Below, in pieces: positions 15,709 through 25,006 of a DNA stretch of 64,000 bases. Each line of letters begins with the position of its first letter. The first letter of the stretch is position 1. The notes under the pieces are model-generated. The model ran no database searches, had not been told where the DNA came from, and saw only the letters and a list, made by a program, of their open reading frames with translations. The position numbers were made by a program, and so were the translations under genes. Source of the stretch: UBA1433 sp964581565 (GTDB lineage Bacteria > Bacillota > Clostridia > Eubacteriales > UBA1433); NCBI GenBank assembly GCA_964581565.1, contig CAZOOZ010000001.1, forward strand, positions 62,001 to 126,000, given 5' to 3'.

Positions 15709-16317
15709 TTAACGTTGTTTTGTTAAATCATATGCTTGAGTGTTTTCACTTTTTTCATACGCATTTTCAATATATTTTTGAGGATCATATAAAAATTTTT
15801 CTTCTTCTATAAATGAAATATACGAGCCATTGTCATAATAATAAGTTTTACATTTATTACAATGCCATTGTGGAGGAACTGAATTATGATGATTTTTGTA
15901 AATAATAGGAAACAATTTTTCGTCTTTATATGTAAGAGTAGCATAGCCATGGCAATTAGTACCCTGGGTGATTAACCAGTCATAACCTCCATTATATTTC
16001 ATGACTACACCTACAACGCCATTCGTAAGAGAAGTACGCCCTTTTCTTGAAGTTTCTTTGAGACTATATTCGACCTCCCAATCAATCCATTTACTTTCTT
16101 TCATATGAGGCGAAAGAACTACAATTGTAACTGATGTATTATACATCATATCAGTAAGCACTCTTTTAATATTTTCAGTTGAGGTATCTGTTAAATCGGG
16201 CGAGTCACTTGTTTCGCCTTGATAATATGTTGCGTTATTTCCGAGCGCATTGATGATATCATTTCTTAGATTACGTGCTTCACTATATTTATATGATATA
16301 AAAGTTTTGTGTGCCAT
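15709..16317 (-). CDS. thsB: Thoeris defence protein ThsB (TIR-like)
   Basis: 202 residues with an N-terminal TIR-like domain (PF08937 type): KTFISYKYSEARNLRNDI, then TIVVLSPHMKESKWIDWEVEYSL with the conserved W-E pair at 80-81. In Thoeris, ThsB senses phage infection and makes a cyclic ADP-ribose isomer from NAD+. AAGGAG precedes the ATG, 39 nt after the thsA stop on the same strand. The C-terminal half contains WHCNKCKTYYYD, a CxxC seen in a beta hairpin. Confidence is high because the partner gene is adjacent. Confidence 0.9.
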   Translation of the reverse strand: MAHKTFISYKYSEARNLRNDIINALGNNATYYQGETSDSPDLTDTSTENIKRVLTDMMYNTSVTIVVLSPHMKESKWIDWEVEYSLKETSRKGRTSLTNGVVGVVMKYNGGYDWLITQGTNCHGYATLTYKDEKLFPIIYKNHHNSVPPQWHCNKCKTYYYDNGSYISFIEEEKFLYDPQKYIENAYEKSENTQAYDLTKQR

Positions 16318-16356
16318 AGCTTAACTCCTTTCGATTATTATAATGTATTATAAATT

Positions 16357-17793
16357 TTATATTAAAATAATATTTTTCCTTAGTTCTGTTACAATATCTA
16401 TTAACAATGATATAAGATTATCGGAGTCTTGTTCTATTCCTAGCTTTTCTATATAAGGCTCCAAATAAGGATAAGATGATTTAATATTTTTTTTAACTTG
16501 CGAATATATATATTCAGATGCATATCCAGTAGAACCTACAGGAATAATATACTTATTATAAATTTTTGCAATTCCAAATTCCTTAATTACACCATCAGCA
16601 TCAACGCATTTGCCATCTATATTTTTATTACCAAAAATAAAAATAACTATACCTGATTCTGTAATCATATTGACTCTATAATTATTCCATAATTTTGTTA
16701 AATCATCATTGACATTTGATGCAAATTGAGGGAATGGACGCAAACATAAATGTTCGTCAATATGCCTATATTTATTATTTATGATTTCATCAAGCGCACC
16801 ATTAATAATATTATCGCCTATTTTTGAGCCAACTCCAGAAATGATTTTAAAATCGCAACTAACTAGAGCTTTTGAAAGATTATAAGTAAAATAGTTTACT
16901 TTTTCTTTAGTCCAAACATTATCATATTTTGATATACTACCTGAAACAAAAATATTATTGAGTTTATAATTTTTTTCGATGTTTTCTAGTATTACCGTAA
17001 TTTGGCTGTAATCATCTAGTAACACAGTCTGAATACCATATCTTTTTAAATCTTTAATCCTTAATTCTTGTTTTGTTTTATTATATGCATATTCTACTTC
17101 ATCCCCATTATTTTTTATTTCTTCGAGGAAACAATAATGATTTCGGACATCTTCTCCTAGCAATACACGTATTCTACTTAATATATAGTCTAGATTGGGA
17201 TCTTCGAAACTAAATCCAATAAATAAAAAAGTTTTTGAAATTAAATCGCCCTGCAATGCAGTGGTAAATAATGGGTGTTTTTGAGCATAAGTTTCATAAT
17301 CATCTTTAATTAAAATAGCATCATCTGGATTTCTAACATCACCATGCATCTTATACACAACGGCATCTCTATCATGGAGGTTAGTAGCTAAATTTTTTTG
17401 CGTTACCTTTATATCAGGTTTTCTAAAGTTTTTTCTTAATCCATCTTCGATTAACTCATCATAATTAGTAGTCCAATATGTAGAAATGGGTAAGCGTGTT
17501 AACATATCTAAATTGGCATTTTCAGAAGTTGCCATATTAAAGGAATTTAAAATAAGCTGATTAATATTATTTCGATTACCTTCTTCATTAAAAAAATATT
17601 GAGCGATAGAAATTAGATCATGTTCTTTTTGGATATCAAGTCCAACCCGTTGTGCTAATGGACTAATTAATTCTTTCCAGTTAAGATAACCAGATGATTG
17701 AGAAAGACCAGCACCTGCAAAAACTGCAGCATAACCTTCTGATATTGCTTTCGAATAATCTTTTATAAAGGTATTGATTGAAACAGACAGCAT
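16357..17793 (-). CDS. thsA: Thoeris defence protein ThsA (SIR2-SLOG NADase)
   Basis: 478 residues, the usual size of ThsA. The N-terminal SIR2 domain has FAGAGLSQSSG (25-35), the catalytic N110 in TTNYDEL and H150 in YKMHGDV, plus GFSFEDPNLDYIL. The C-terminal SLOG-type domain (from about 285: NIFVSGSIS; GVGSKIG; FIFGNKN) binds the cyclic ADPR signal made by ThsB. Activated ThsA depletes NAD+ and aborts infection. No catalytic residue appears lost. It is transcribed before thsB. Confidence 0.92.
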   Translation of the reverse strand: MLSVSINTFIKDYSKAISEGYAAVFAGAGLSQSSGYLNWKELISPLAQRVGLDIQKEHDLISIAQYFFNEEGNRNNINQLILNSFNMATSENANLDMLTRLPISTYWTTNYDELIEDGLRKNFRKPDIKVTQKNLATNLHDRDAVVYKMHGDVRNPDDAILIKDDYETYAQKHPLFTTALQGDLISKTFLFIGFSFEDPNLDYILSRIRVLLGEDVRNHYCFLEEIKNNGDEVEYAYNKTKQELRIKDLKRYGIQTVLLDDYSQITVILENIEKNYKLNNIFVSGSISKYDNVWTKEKVNYFTYNLSKALVSCDFKIISGVGSKIGDNIINGALDEIINNKYRHIDEHLCLRPFPQFASNVNDDLTKLWNNYRVNMITESGIVIFIFGNKNIDGKCVDADGVIKEFGIAKIYNKYIIPVGSTGYASEYIYSQVKKNIKSSYPYLEPYIEKLGIEQDSDNLISLLIDIVTELRKNIILI

Positions 17794-17881
17794 ATCATTC
17801 CTCGTTTTATTTTTAAATACTATATATTACAATATATTATAAATAATGCTAATATAAAAATCAAGATGTATATTTAATCGT

Positions 17882-18352
17882 TTAAAATTGTGTAAGTATA
17901 CTTAATATTACCGGTGTCCACAACTCATAATCACCATTTTCACCACTCGGATAATACTCGAAATAAAGCCCATGCTCTGCGTCGGGACGGTATCCCAATG
18001 ACGGCAGGGCAACCTCAAAAAACTCCGTCCATGCATCTGTCGCGGGTGTGCCCGCGGGGATGGCGGCAACGGCATAAAGACTGCTTGGCACATGCCTGCA
18101 GACAGCGCCTTTGGGCGTTTTTTTGTCGTCATTGACTTCAATGCCGATTAAATAGCAGTAACGGTGAAGTTGTGTGTACCACATCAACCCGTAAAAATCT
18201 TTTTTGCGGCCGAAGAGCTGAAATAAGTTTTCTTTTTTGGATTCATATGTGCGCCAAAGCGCATCAAAATCTTCCTTGCAGCTCTCAAGACAGGTCTCAG
18301 TCATGTATCCGCAGAGATAAAAAGAATTTCTATGGCTTATCTTGATCTTCAT
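17882..18352 (-). CDS. GyrI/AraC effector-binding-like protein
   Basis: 156 residues with features of the GyrI-like small-molecule-binding fold: IKISHRNSFYLCGYMTET at the start, AVAAIPAGTPATDAWTEF in the middle, and DAEHGLYFEYYP near the end. I chose the ATG at 18352, which gives a 23-nt overlap with the end of the GGDEF/HD-GYP gene. Such stand-alone domains bind drugs or hydrophobic ligands; several more occur in this window. Ligand unknown. Confidence 0.65.
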   Translation of the reverse strand: MKIKISHRNSFYLCGYMTETCLESCKEDFDALWRTYESKKENLFQLFGRKKDFYGLMWYTQLHRYCYLIGIEVNDDKKTPKGAVCRHVPSSLYAVAAIPAGTPATDAWTEFFEVALPSLGYRPDAEHGLYFEYYPSGENGDYELWTPVILSILTQF

Positions 18353-20792
18353 TGAGCACCTTCTCAATAAATACTTTCACGATCTCGGGATCGAGCTGTG
18401 TGCCCGCGCTTTTTAAAAGCTCCCGGATCGCCTCTTCTTTTGTCAGCGCCTTACCGCGATAGGGCCGCTCGGCCGTCATGGCGTCATACGCATCGGCAAC
18501 GGCGATGACGCGTGCGTTCCAGTTGATGTCTTCGCCCCTCAGCCCTTTGGGATATCCGCTGCCGTCCCATCTCTCATGATGGGCGAGCACATATTCGGAA
18601 ATGTTGTTAAATTCGTTTGTGGCGCTTAGAATGCGATATCCTGTTTCGGGATGCTGTTTTATCTGTGCCCATTCTGATTCCGATAATTTTTTCGTTTTGT
18701 TCAAAACGACCGTATCAATTGTGATTTTACCTATATCGTGCAGTTCTCCCGCAATGCGCAGTTCATCGATCTTATGTTTGTCAAGACCGTAAACTTTTCC
18801 GATGCTTTCGCACAGTTCGCCTACGCGCAGGGAATGCGCTTCTTCCCTCGGGCATTTTATATTCAGTGTTCTTATGATCGTCTTTACGATCTCGTTTTTC
18901 TGGCCTGTGCTGTTTAGTATTTTGGCTCTGTACATAAGGTCTTCGGCGGATTTTAACAGCATTTTCGTTGACTGCTCAGCTTCCGCTTTTGTTTCCCAGC
19001 CAAAGGAAACTGTGATATGGATATTCATAAATTTTATCTGGTTGATTCTTTTTTCCAATCGTTCAACCAGTTTTTTAACAGCCTGTGCATCTGTGGCGGG
19101 AAGCAGGATAATAAATTCATCCCCGCCTGTTCGCGCTATGATATCGTCGGAACGGCATTCGGCTTTAAATATAGAGGCGATTTTTTGAATGAGTCTGTCT
19201 CCTTTTTGATGCCCGAATGCGTCATTGATGATTTTTAATCCATCGATATCGGCATAAATGAACGAGATAGGCAGATTTCTTTTTACATCCAGACGCTTTA
19301 ATTCTTCATCAAAAAATCTGCGGTTATAGAGATCGGTCAGTTGGTCATGGTAGCTGAGATACTCGATCTTTCTTTGCTTTGCTTTGTGCTCGCTGAAATC
19401 CCTAAACACAAGCACGCAGCCGATGATTTCTCCGTTTTTATCTGTGATGGGAGCGGCGGTGTCTTCAATGGAGCGTTCGGTGCCGTCTTTGGATACAAGC
19501 AAAGTATGATTTTTGAGTTCCACGATCTCATTTTTTTCAAATGCTTCTTCAACCGGGCTTTTCACTTGTGTTCTTGTGTACTCGTTGATAATATTAAAAA
19601 TGATCTCTATCGGCATATGGATGGCATCATTTAGTCTCCAGCCCGTCAATTTTTCCGCGACAGGATTCATAAATTCAATTTTCTGGTCGATACCTACGGT
19701 AATGACTCCGTCCCCGACCGAGAGCAATGTGGCTTGCAGTTTTTCTCTGCTGTTTAAGAGAGATTCCCTGTCTTTTTCGATAACGCAGAGCAGATGATTG
19801 ATCGATTTGCGCAGATAGGTAAATTCGTCTTTGCCGCTTTCCGGCAGTTTGGCTAAGTTTTCTTCGGAAGTGTTGATTTTTTTGACGTCATGAATCAATT
19901 GACTAAACGGTTTTGTCAGATATTTGCTTAGAACGTAGAATAATATAAAGCATATCAATATGAGCCCGAATGTGCTGTGAATGATAAACACATAGGCTTC
20001 TTTGATGCTTTGTGTGTAGAATGTTCTGGGTGCTTCAAAAGTGATTTGAACAGAGTAAGCTAAATCATACTCGTTCGGATAGAGGATATCAAAGGTTAGA
20101 ATATCGTCATTTCGATTCACGTTCAGAAGAGATAATTCATTACTTTGCGTACTGGTATCGCCGCTTAAATTGACGGGGGCTATTGAGAGAATGTTGCTGT
20201 CGGTAATGCTTCCCAAAGCCGAAATCATCTCGGTGTCGATTTGTCTTCCGATATACATCCGACCGTTTTTGGGTTGTGTTTCCAGAGAATTGGTCACATC
20301 TGTTGCGGCAATAAAATAATACATGCCTGCAATTTGGAAAATACCGAAAGTGTTTTCTGACAAATTTGAAAAAGAGATAATATCATCAAAGCCATCAAAA
20401 AAATTTTCAGGAAAAGAAGCAATCTTACTTTCGTAAAAATCATAAAATCGACGATACAGCACAGAGTCTTTATTATCGGTGTAGATCACAAAGTTAATAT
20501 CAAGATTTTCAAAGGTGGAAGACATCAAGTTATCTTGAATATATTTGTCGTTTTTACCTTGTAAAAAATAATAGGTATCGTCCCAATGTGCCCAATCGTT
20601 GACGGTGCCCGTATATTTATTTTCTTTTTCATTCATGTAGGATGCAACAGTAGATTTTGTGGAACCGAGTTGTGAATCTTCTTGCTGGAGAATAAAATTT
20701 CTGATAAAAGCGCCATATAATAGATTAATAAGAAGAATAAAAATAAGTATGGAAGGTATAACAAATAAAGCTATTTTTGTCTTGGTTTTCAA
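18330..20792 (-). CDS. Membrane sensor with PAS, GGDEF and HD-GYP domains
   Basis: 820 residues. A TM helix (about 7-29), a long extracytoplasmic CHASE4-like region, a second TM (about 270-290), HAMP, PAS (from about 350), GGDEF with intact GGDEF near 554, and HD-GYP with HDIGKI near 685 and HERWDGSGYP near 730. It could both make and degrade cyclic di-GMP, with the input an extracellular signal. The start is TTG with AAGGAGC 6 nt upstream. A second hybrid of the same domain order lies directly upstream (20940-22694). Confidence 0.9.
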   Translation of the reverse strand: MKTKTKIALFVIPSILIFILLINLLYGAFIRNFILQQEDSQLGSTKSTVASYMNEKENKYTGTVNDWAHWDDTYYFLQGKNDKYIQDNLMSSTFENLDINFVIYTDNKDSVLYRRFYDFYESKIASFPENFFDGFDDIISFSNLSENTFGIFQIAGMYYFIAATDVTNSLETQPKNGRMYIGRQIDTEMISALGSITDSNILSIAPVNLSGDTSTQSNELSLLNVNRNDDILTFDILYPNEYDLAYSVQITFEAPRTFYTQSIKEAYVFIIHSTFGLILICFILFYVLSKYLTKPFSQLIHDVKKINTSEENLAKLPESGKDEFTYLRKSINHLLCVIEKDRESLLNSREKLQATLLSVGDGVITVGIDQKIEFMNPVAEKLTGWRLNDAIHMPIEIIFNIINEYTRTQVKSPVEEAFEKNEIVELKNHTLLVSKDGTERSIEDTAAPITDKNGEIIGCVLVFRDFSEHKAKQRKIEYLSYHDQLTDLYNRRFFDEELKRLDVKRNLPISFIYADIDGLKIINDAFGHQKGDRLIQKIASIFKAECRSDDIIARTGGDEFIILLPATDAQAVKKLVERLEKRINQIKFMNIHITVSFGWETKAEAEQSTKMLLKSAEDLMYRAKILNSTGQKNEIVKTIIRTLNIKCPREEAHSLRVGELCESIGKVYGLDKHKIDELRIAGELHDIGKITIDTVVLNKTKKLSESEWAQIKQHPETGYRILSATNEFNNISEYVLAHHERWDGSGYPKGLRGEDINWNARVIAVADAYDAMTAERPYRGKALTKEEAIRELLKSAGTQLDPEIVKVFIEKVLNEDQDKP

Positions 20793-20939
20793 AATTTGCT
20801 CCTTGATATAAATATGTGATTAATATGGTGATTTTGACATTATATATACAATTTAATTACTAGCTTCGTTAAGATAGCTTCAATATAGCCTGTAAGTATA
20901 AAATAATATTTTTCATTCAATTATTAATTCTATTTTATA

Positions 20940-22694
20940 TTAAATTAAAACTTTTTCAACAAAAACTCTTACGATTTCAGGATCAAACTGCGTGCCCGCA
21001 CAATTTAAAAGCTCCTTAATGGCTTGTTTCTTTGTGAGTGCTTTGCGATAGGCACGATCTTGCGACATCGCATCAAATGCATCCACGATCGCTAAAATAC
21101 GCGAGAGGAGAGGAATATCCTCTTCCTCTAATCCCTGTGGATAGCCGCTGCCGTCCCAATGTTCATGGTGGCTGAGGATATATTCCGATATATGAATCAG
21201 ATCGGGGGAGGCTTGGGTGATGCGATAGCCGACTTCGGGGTGCTTTTTGATTTCTCTCCAGTCTTCTTCAGTGAGACGGTCTTTTTTTTCGAGTATATTC
21301 GAATCTATACTTATTTTGCCGATATCATGCAGCGTTGAAAGCAGTTCAAGCGCAACGAGTTCTTCTTCCGTGAGAGAAAGTGCTTGACCGAGTTTTCTGG
21401 AAAGCTGCCTGAGCCGTTCGGCGTGCTCTTCCGTTTCATGACTTTTTTCGGCCATTGTACGCTTTATAGAAGAAAGAATGGAGCTGTGCAGGCTTTTATA
21501 TTCAAATAGTTTTTGTTTATACATAAAATCTTCCGCGATCTGAATGGTTTTTTCCAATGATTCTTCTGGGCGTGATTTTGTGGCATATCCCAAAGAAATA
21601 TTTGTGAAATGAATATCCGTGTCGATTTCCTGTGCCTTTGCTTCACAGTCCTTTTTGATTTTTTCTATTATTTTCTGCGTAGCGGCACTATCTGCTCTGG
21701 GCAGCAAAATGGTGAATTCGTCTCCGCCGGTTCGGGCTATGATGCCCAGATGACCGCAGCAATGCTTTAATATGTTCGAGATCTCCACAATGAGTCTGTC
21801 ACCTTCCGCGTGGCCAAAAGAGTCGTTGATGAGCTTGAGTCCGTTGATATCTCCGATGATAACAGATAAAGGCAGATGCTCTTCGTTGTCTAAACGCAAT
21901 ATTTCCTTTTGCAGATACGCGCGGTTATATAATCCCGTCAATAAATCATGATGATTTAAATAGATGATTTCTTCTTCCCTCTTTTTTCGCTCGGTGATAT
22001 TCCTGCCTACCCCAATCAAACCGATAATGTTTCCTGCGTAATCATAATACGGGCTTTTGAGTGTTTCGAAATAGGCCTGCTGTCCGTTTGGATACCGCAT
22101 AATTTCTACATTTATCTGGGGGCTGTTTTGTGATATCGTTGTAATGTCCATCGTTCTAAATAGCTTCGCTATATCTGCATCAAAAAGTTCCATATCTGTT
22201 TTGCCTATAATGTCAGCTTCTTTTTTGCCCGCAAATTCTTCAAAGGCTTTGTTACAGCCAAGATATACGGAAGCGGTATTTTTATAAAATATCAAATCGG
22301 GAGTGGAATTGATAAGAGATTGCAGCAATGCTTGTTTTTTGTTGTGTTCCTGATACAGATTTTTATAGAGTTCGGTAGATTCACAAAGCTCTTCATTGGC
22401 TTTGCCGACAGCTTCCTGCGTATTTAATAATTTTTTAAAGGCAGTATAGGTAAGAATATAGATGAGAATCGCGGTGATTAAGACATAAAATAATCCTTTG
22501 ATAATACTGGCTGCAAAAATGCTTGAAGGATCAGTGAATATAAAGCGTGCGAACAAATCCGAAAAAATGATCCACACACATCCGAAAATGAGATATATGA
22601 TCGTTATTTTGAATGATTTGCCTTTGGCGTCGTTAAATCTTAAGGTTAAAAATTTCATAAATTTCTGCAAGATGAATCGTTGATCGTTTTTCAT
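20940..22694 (-). CDS. Membrane protein with PAS, GGDEF and HD-GYP domains
   Basis: 584 residues from the ATG at 22694 (AGAGGTG upstream). Two N-terminal TM helices, a short coiled segment, PAS (STPDLIFYKNTASVYLGCN, with a PAC-like GLIGVGRNITERK), intact GGDEF near residue 323 and HD-GYP with HDIGKI near 455 and HEHWDGSGYP near 510. It shares the C-terminal order with the neighbour at 18330-20792, so the pair looks like a duplication with different sensor parts. Role in cyclic di-GMP turnover. Confidence 0.88.
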   Translation of the reverse strand: MKNDQRFILQKFMKFLTLRFNDAKGKSFKITIIYLIFGCVWIIFSDLFARFIFTDPSSIFAASIIKGLFYVLITAILIYILTYTAFKKLLNTQEAVGKANEELCESTELYKNLYQEHNKKQALLQSLINSTPDLIFYKNTASVYLGCNKAFEEFAGKKEADIIGKTDMELFDADIAKLFRTMDITTISQNSPQINVEIMRYPNGQQAYFETLKSPYYDYAGNIIGLIGVGRNITERKKREEEIIYLNHHDLLTGLYNRAYLQKEILRLDNEEHLPLSVIIGDINGLKLINDSFGHAEGDRLIVEISNILKHCCGHLGIIARTGGDEFTILLPRADSAATQKIIEKIKKDCEAKAQEIDTDIHFTNISLGYATKSRPEESLEKTIQIAEDFMYKQKLFEYKSLHSSILSSIKRTMAEKSHETEEHAERLRQLSRKLGQALSLTEEELVALELLSTLHDIGKISIDSNILEKKDRLTEEDWREIKKHPEVGYRITQASPDLIHISEYILSHHEHWDGSGYPQGLEEEDIPLLSRILAIVDAFDAMSQDRAYRKALTKKQAIKELLNCAGTQFDPEIVRVFVEKVLI

Positions 22695-22751
22695 AAAACA
22701 CCTCTGCATAATATCTTCTTGTCATACCGCGTCTATTGTTACGGTTTTGTG

Positions 22752-23369
22752 CTAATTATGTTTATCTTTTTGCCAGGCATTAAGGAGTATATCATTATGG
22801 CGAAAAAACTTTGTCCGCACATCGCTGTCAATACTGTTGAGTGGACACGCAAAGTTCATACATCTAGCACAATAGAAAGTTTTTAGCAGGTATACAGCAA
22901 TGATTACCAAAGTAATATAAATACCGAGCAGTATGAATTGCTTTGATAATATCATAAACAAAACAGGAGCCAAAAAAATAAGTATTAGTCCGATAAAGAA
23001 AATAATTTTCTCGCTTTGTAGCATGGGCCCCGGACGATATTTCCAAAGTTTCGGAGAACCGTAATTTGCCCAGCATTTTAAAGATTTCAGTTCAGCTTCG
23101 GCGTAATGCGGGCAATGCGAACACATTACACGTATTTCAATGAACCCAAAATAAGAAAGTATAAATAACAACCAAATGAACAGCACAAAATCCGAAAAAC
23201 GGAAAATACCGATTCCGCCAAGGATGAAAAGTGCAAAGCCAAAAGATAAAAACCGCAAAAGCTGTTTTAGCTGGAAGTGACAATTGATATGACCGCTTAT
23301 ATCGCAGTTTTGGCAGGAAGATTCTCTGCAGGTATGCAGTGGCTCCGTATCATCTAAAAATAATTTCAT
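22752..23369 (-). CDS. Cysteine-rich four-helix membrane protein, unknown
   Basis: 205 residues with four predicted TM helices in two pairs, separated by a cytoplasmic or outer loop. Cysteines cluster in CRESSCQNC, HINCH, CSHCPHY, YCARCMNFAC, a pattern suited to metal or iron-sulfur binding. No known family was recognised. It is transcribed away from the DUF3793-flavodoxin operon and a dyad (23484-23521) lies about 115 nt before its start. Redox or metal sensing is a guess. Confidence 0.6.
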   Translation of the reverse strand: MKLFLDDTEPLHTCRESSCQNCDISGHINCHFQLKQLLRFLSFGFALFILGGIGIFRFSDFVLFIWLLFILSYFGFIEIRVMCSHCPHYAEAELKSLKCWANYGSPKLWKYRPGPMLQSEKIIFFIGLILIFLAPVLFMILSKQFILLGIYITLVIIAVYLLKTFYCARCMNFACPLNSIDSDVRTKFFRHNDILLNAWQKDKHN

Positions 23370-23483
23370 GAATGATTCTCCAAAATGCTTTCTATTTGCC
23401 TTATATGACGGCTTTCGCTGCAGTCTTGTTGTCGGAGCATGATAAGGTATGAATATAAATTTACGTCATTAACAAGAAATTTA

Positions 23484-23521
23484 GCATATGATGACATATA
23501 TATATAAATTTTATCATATGC
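23484..23521. promoter_or_regulatory. Dyad element shared with 24953-24980
   Basis: Arms GCATATGAT (23484-23492) and ATCATATGC (23513-23521). The inside (ACATATA ... ATTTTATCAT) is repeated in front of the flavin-reductase-like gene at 25007 with 2 nt less spacing. Two copies in one window suggest a common regulator. Confidence 0.45.
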
Positions 23522-23643
23522 GCTCAAAAGGGGCAAGTACATTGAATCAAAGCATTGCGTTTAAGTCGGCTGAACAAATTCGAAATGCTTTGAATAATTT
23601 AAATATGTGTTGACACGGAGTATAGATTATAGTAAACTGATTA

Positions 23644-23663
23644 TGGTTAGTTTTAACTAACCA
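23644..23663. promoter_or_regulatory. Putative metal box, copy 2
   Basis: TGGTTAGTT-TT-AACTAACCA; core GTTAG-N6-CTAAC. It lies about 125 nt before the DUF3793 gene, just after a likely promoter, as expected for a repressor site. Confidence 0.6.
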
Positions 23664-23694
23664 ATTCATTGCAAAAATATTTTTTTAAGTACAG

Positions 23695-23710
23695 GTTAGA
23701 ATAGACTAAC
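23695..23710. promoter_or_regulatory. Putative metal box, copy 3
   Basis: GTTAG, 6 nt, CTAAC. It forms a tandem with copy 2, with centres about 49 bp apart. The inner positions are less symmetric than in other copies. Confidence 0.5.
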
Positions 23711-23788
23711 TCATAAAAAAATAAATATTATACAAAATAATAAATAACTTGCAAAGCAAAATAAAATGAAGACGAAGGAGTAAATCTG

Positions 23789-24349
23789 ATGGAAGATTGG
23801 ATCACTCAGATAATAGATGAATTAAAAAAAACAAAACAAAATGATCAAACAACATCAAATTTTATAGAACAAATAGGTGCAACAATCATTGGCGTTAAAC
23901 CTGCATGCTTGATTAGTATCTCTTCAAAGAAGTGTTTAAGGTTATGCAATGCAAACTTTACGGGCAGCAGTCCGGTCGCTTTTGTTGTAGTGAAATGTAA
24001 TGGCGAGAAAAAGCAGCTTTTTATTTATCATAAAGAAAAGCTTCGCTTTGTGCTGATGAATGCGCAAAACCGCCGCTGCTTAATTGAGCTGGGCTATCCA
24101 AAGGATGGCAGTGTGGAGACTTATGTGAGGCTTCTTGTAGAAAAACTACGGGGCGCACAATTCCCGCATGAAAGCGGTCTGTTTTTTGGCTATCCTTTAA
24201 AAGATGTGTATGGATTTATGGGCAAGGCAATTCCTTACCGCAAAACGATGGGATGGCGTATGTATGGCGATACCCGTGCATCCGAGAAAATTTATTATCA
24301 GTTTAGAAACGCGCGCAGCTATGTTAAAGATATGCTGCTGCGTGTATAA
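23789..24349 (+). CDS. DUF3793 family protein
   Basis: 186 residues. Family features: IGATIIGVKPACLISI near the start, RRCLIELGYP in the middle and HESGLFFGYPLKDVYGFM toward the end. DUF3793 proteins are of unknown function but are regularly next to flavodoxin and ferrous iron transport genes in Clostridia. GAAGGAG precedes the ATG. It is the first gene of an operon with the flavodoxin at 24377 and lies behind tandem GTTAG-N6-CTAAC boxes, which supports control by iron or manganese. Confidence 0.82.
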   Translation: MEDWITQIIDELKKTKQNDQTTSNFIEQIGATIIGVKPACLISISSKKCLRLCNANFTGSSPVAFVVVKCNGEKKQLFIYHKEKLRFVLMNAQNRRCLIELGYPKDGSVETYVRLLVEKLRGAQFPHESGLFFGYPLKDVYGFMGKAIPYRKTMGWRMYGDTRASEKIYYQFRNARSYVKDMLLRV

Positions 24350-24376
24350 AAATAAAATCAAAGGAGCAAATGGAAT

Positions 24377-24811
24377 ATGAATAAACCGGTTATTATTTAC
24401 GGATCAACAACAGGGAATACAGAGACAATTGCAAAATGGGTGAAAGAAGCGCTCTCTTTGGCCGGTACTGAGGCCAGCCTTTTCGATGCGGCGAATATAG
24501 ACCCAGAATCGGCTGGGGCGTACGATCTAATTATTCTTGGATCATCAACATGGGGACAGGGTGAAATACAAGATGATTTTCTTCCTTTTTATGAAGCAAT
24601 GTCAAAAGAATACTTAAAAGGCAAGGAGGTGGCTGTATTCGGGTGTGGAGACAGCGGTATGTTTCCCGATAATTTTTGTCAGGCTGTAGACCTCATTGTG
24701 GATAAGCTTAAAGATTGCGAGGCAACAGTAGTCGGGGAGCCACTAAAAATTGACGGCGATATTGATACATATTGTTCTGAAGTCTCCAATTGGGTAGGTA
24801 GTCTTTTATAG
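24377..24811 (+). CDS. Flavodoxin
   Basis: 144 residues, normal length of a short-chain flavodoxin. FMN phosphate loop GSTTGNTET is at 9-17, and the flavin-stacking loops are STWGQGE and GCGDSGMFPDNFC. It is a soluble one- or two-electron carrier that replaces ferredoxin under iron limitation, which fits the metal boxes upstream. AAAGGAG precedes the ATG. A terminator follows. Confidence 0.92.
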   Translation: MNKPVIIYGSTTGNTETIAKWVKEALSLAGTEASLFDAANIDPESAGAYDLIILGSSTWGQGEIQDDFLPFYEAMSKEYLKGKEVAVFGCGDSGMFPDNFCQAVDLIVDKLKDCEATVVGEPLKIDGDIDTYCSEVSNWVGSLL

Positions 24812-24833
24812 CTTTCTCCATACGAATAAGCAT

Positions 24834-24873
24834 AACCCCCTTTATACCTTATGGTGTTCTGGGGGTTCTTTTT
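24834..24873 (+). terminator. Intrinsic terminator after flavodoxin
   Basis: AACCCCC (24834-24840) and GGGGGTT (24861-24867) with a 20-nt loop, followed by CTTTTT. Confidence 0.7.
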
Positions 24874-24952
24874 AAGATGCAACATAGGTATATCATGCTA
24901 GTTTTTAGAAATATATAAATATATTTTTAATTATTTAAAAAGAGAATAACAT

Positions 24953-24980
24953 ATGATAACATATACATAGATTTTATCAT
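24953..24980. promoter_or_regulatory. Dyad element, second copy
   Basis: ATGATAA (24953-24959) and TTATCAT (24974-24980), inside a longer block matching 23484-23521. It lies about 27 nt before the gene at 25007, so it could be its operator. Confidence 0.45.
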
Positions 24981-25006
24981 AAATCACCAAAAGAAAGGGA
25001 AGCCAA

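Larger units (their letters stand above)
23370..23788. other. Divergent regulatory region, 419 bases without a gene
   Basis: No coding potential seen. It contains a 9-bp-arm dyad (23484-23521) and two GTTAG-N6-CTAAC boxes (23644-23663 and 23695-23710). A promoter for the plus strand probably lies at TTGACA 23611-23616 with TATAGT 23629-23634 near the first box (spacer 12 nt, short). Otherwise AT-rich. Confidence 0.5.
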
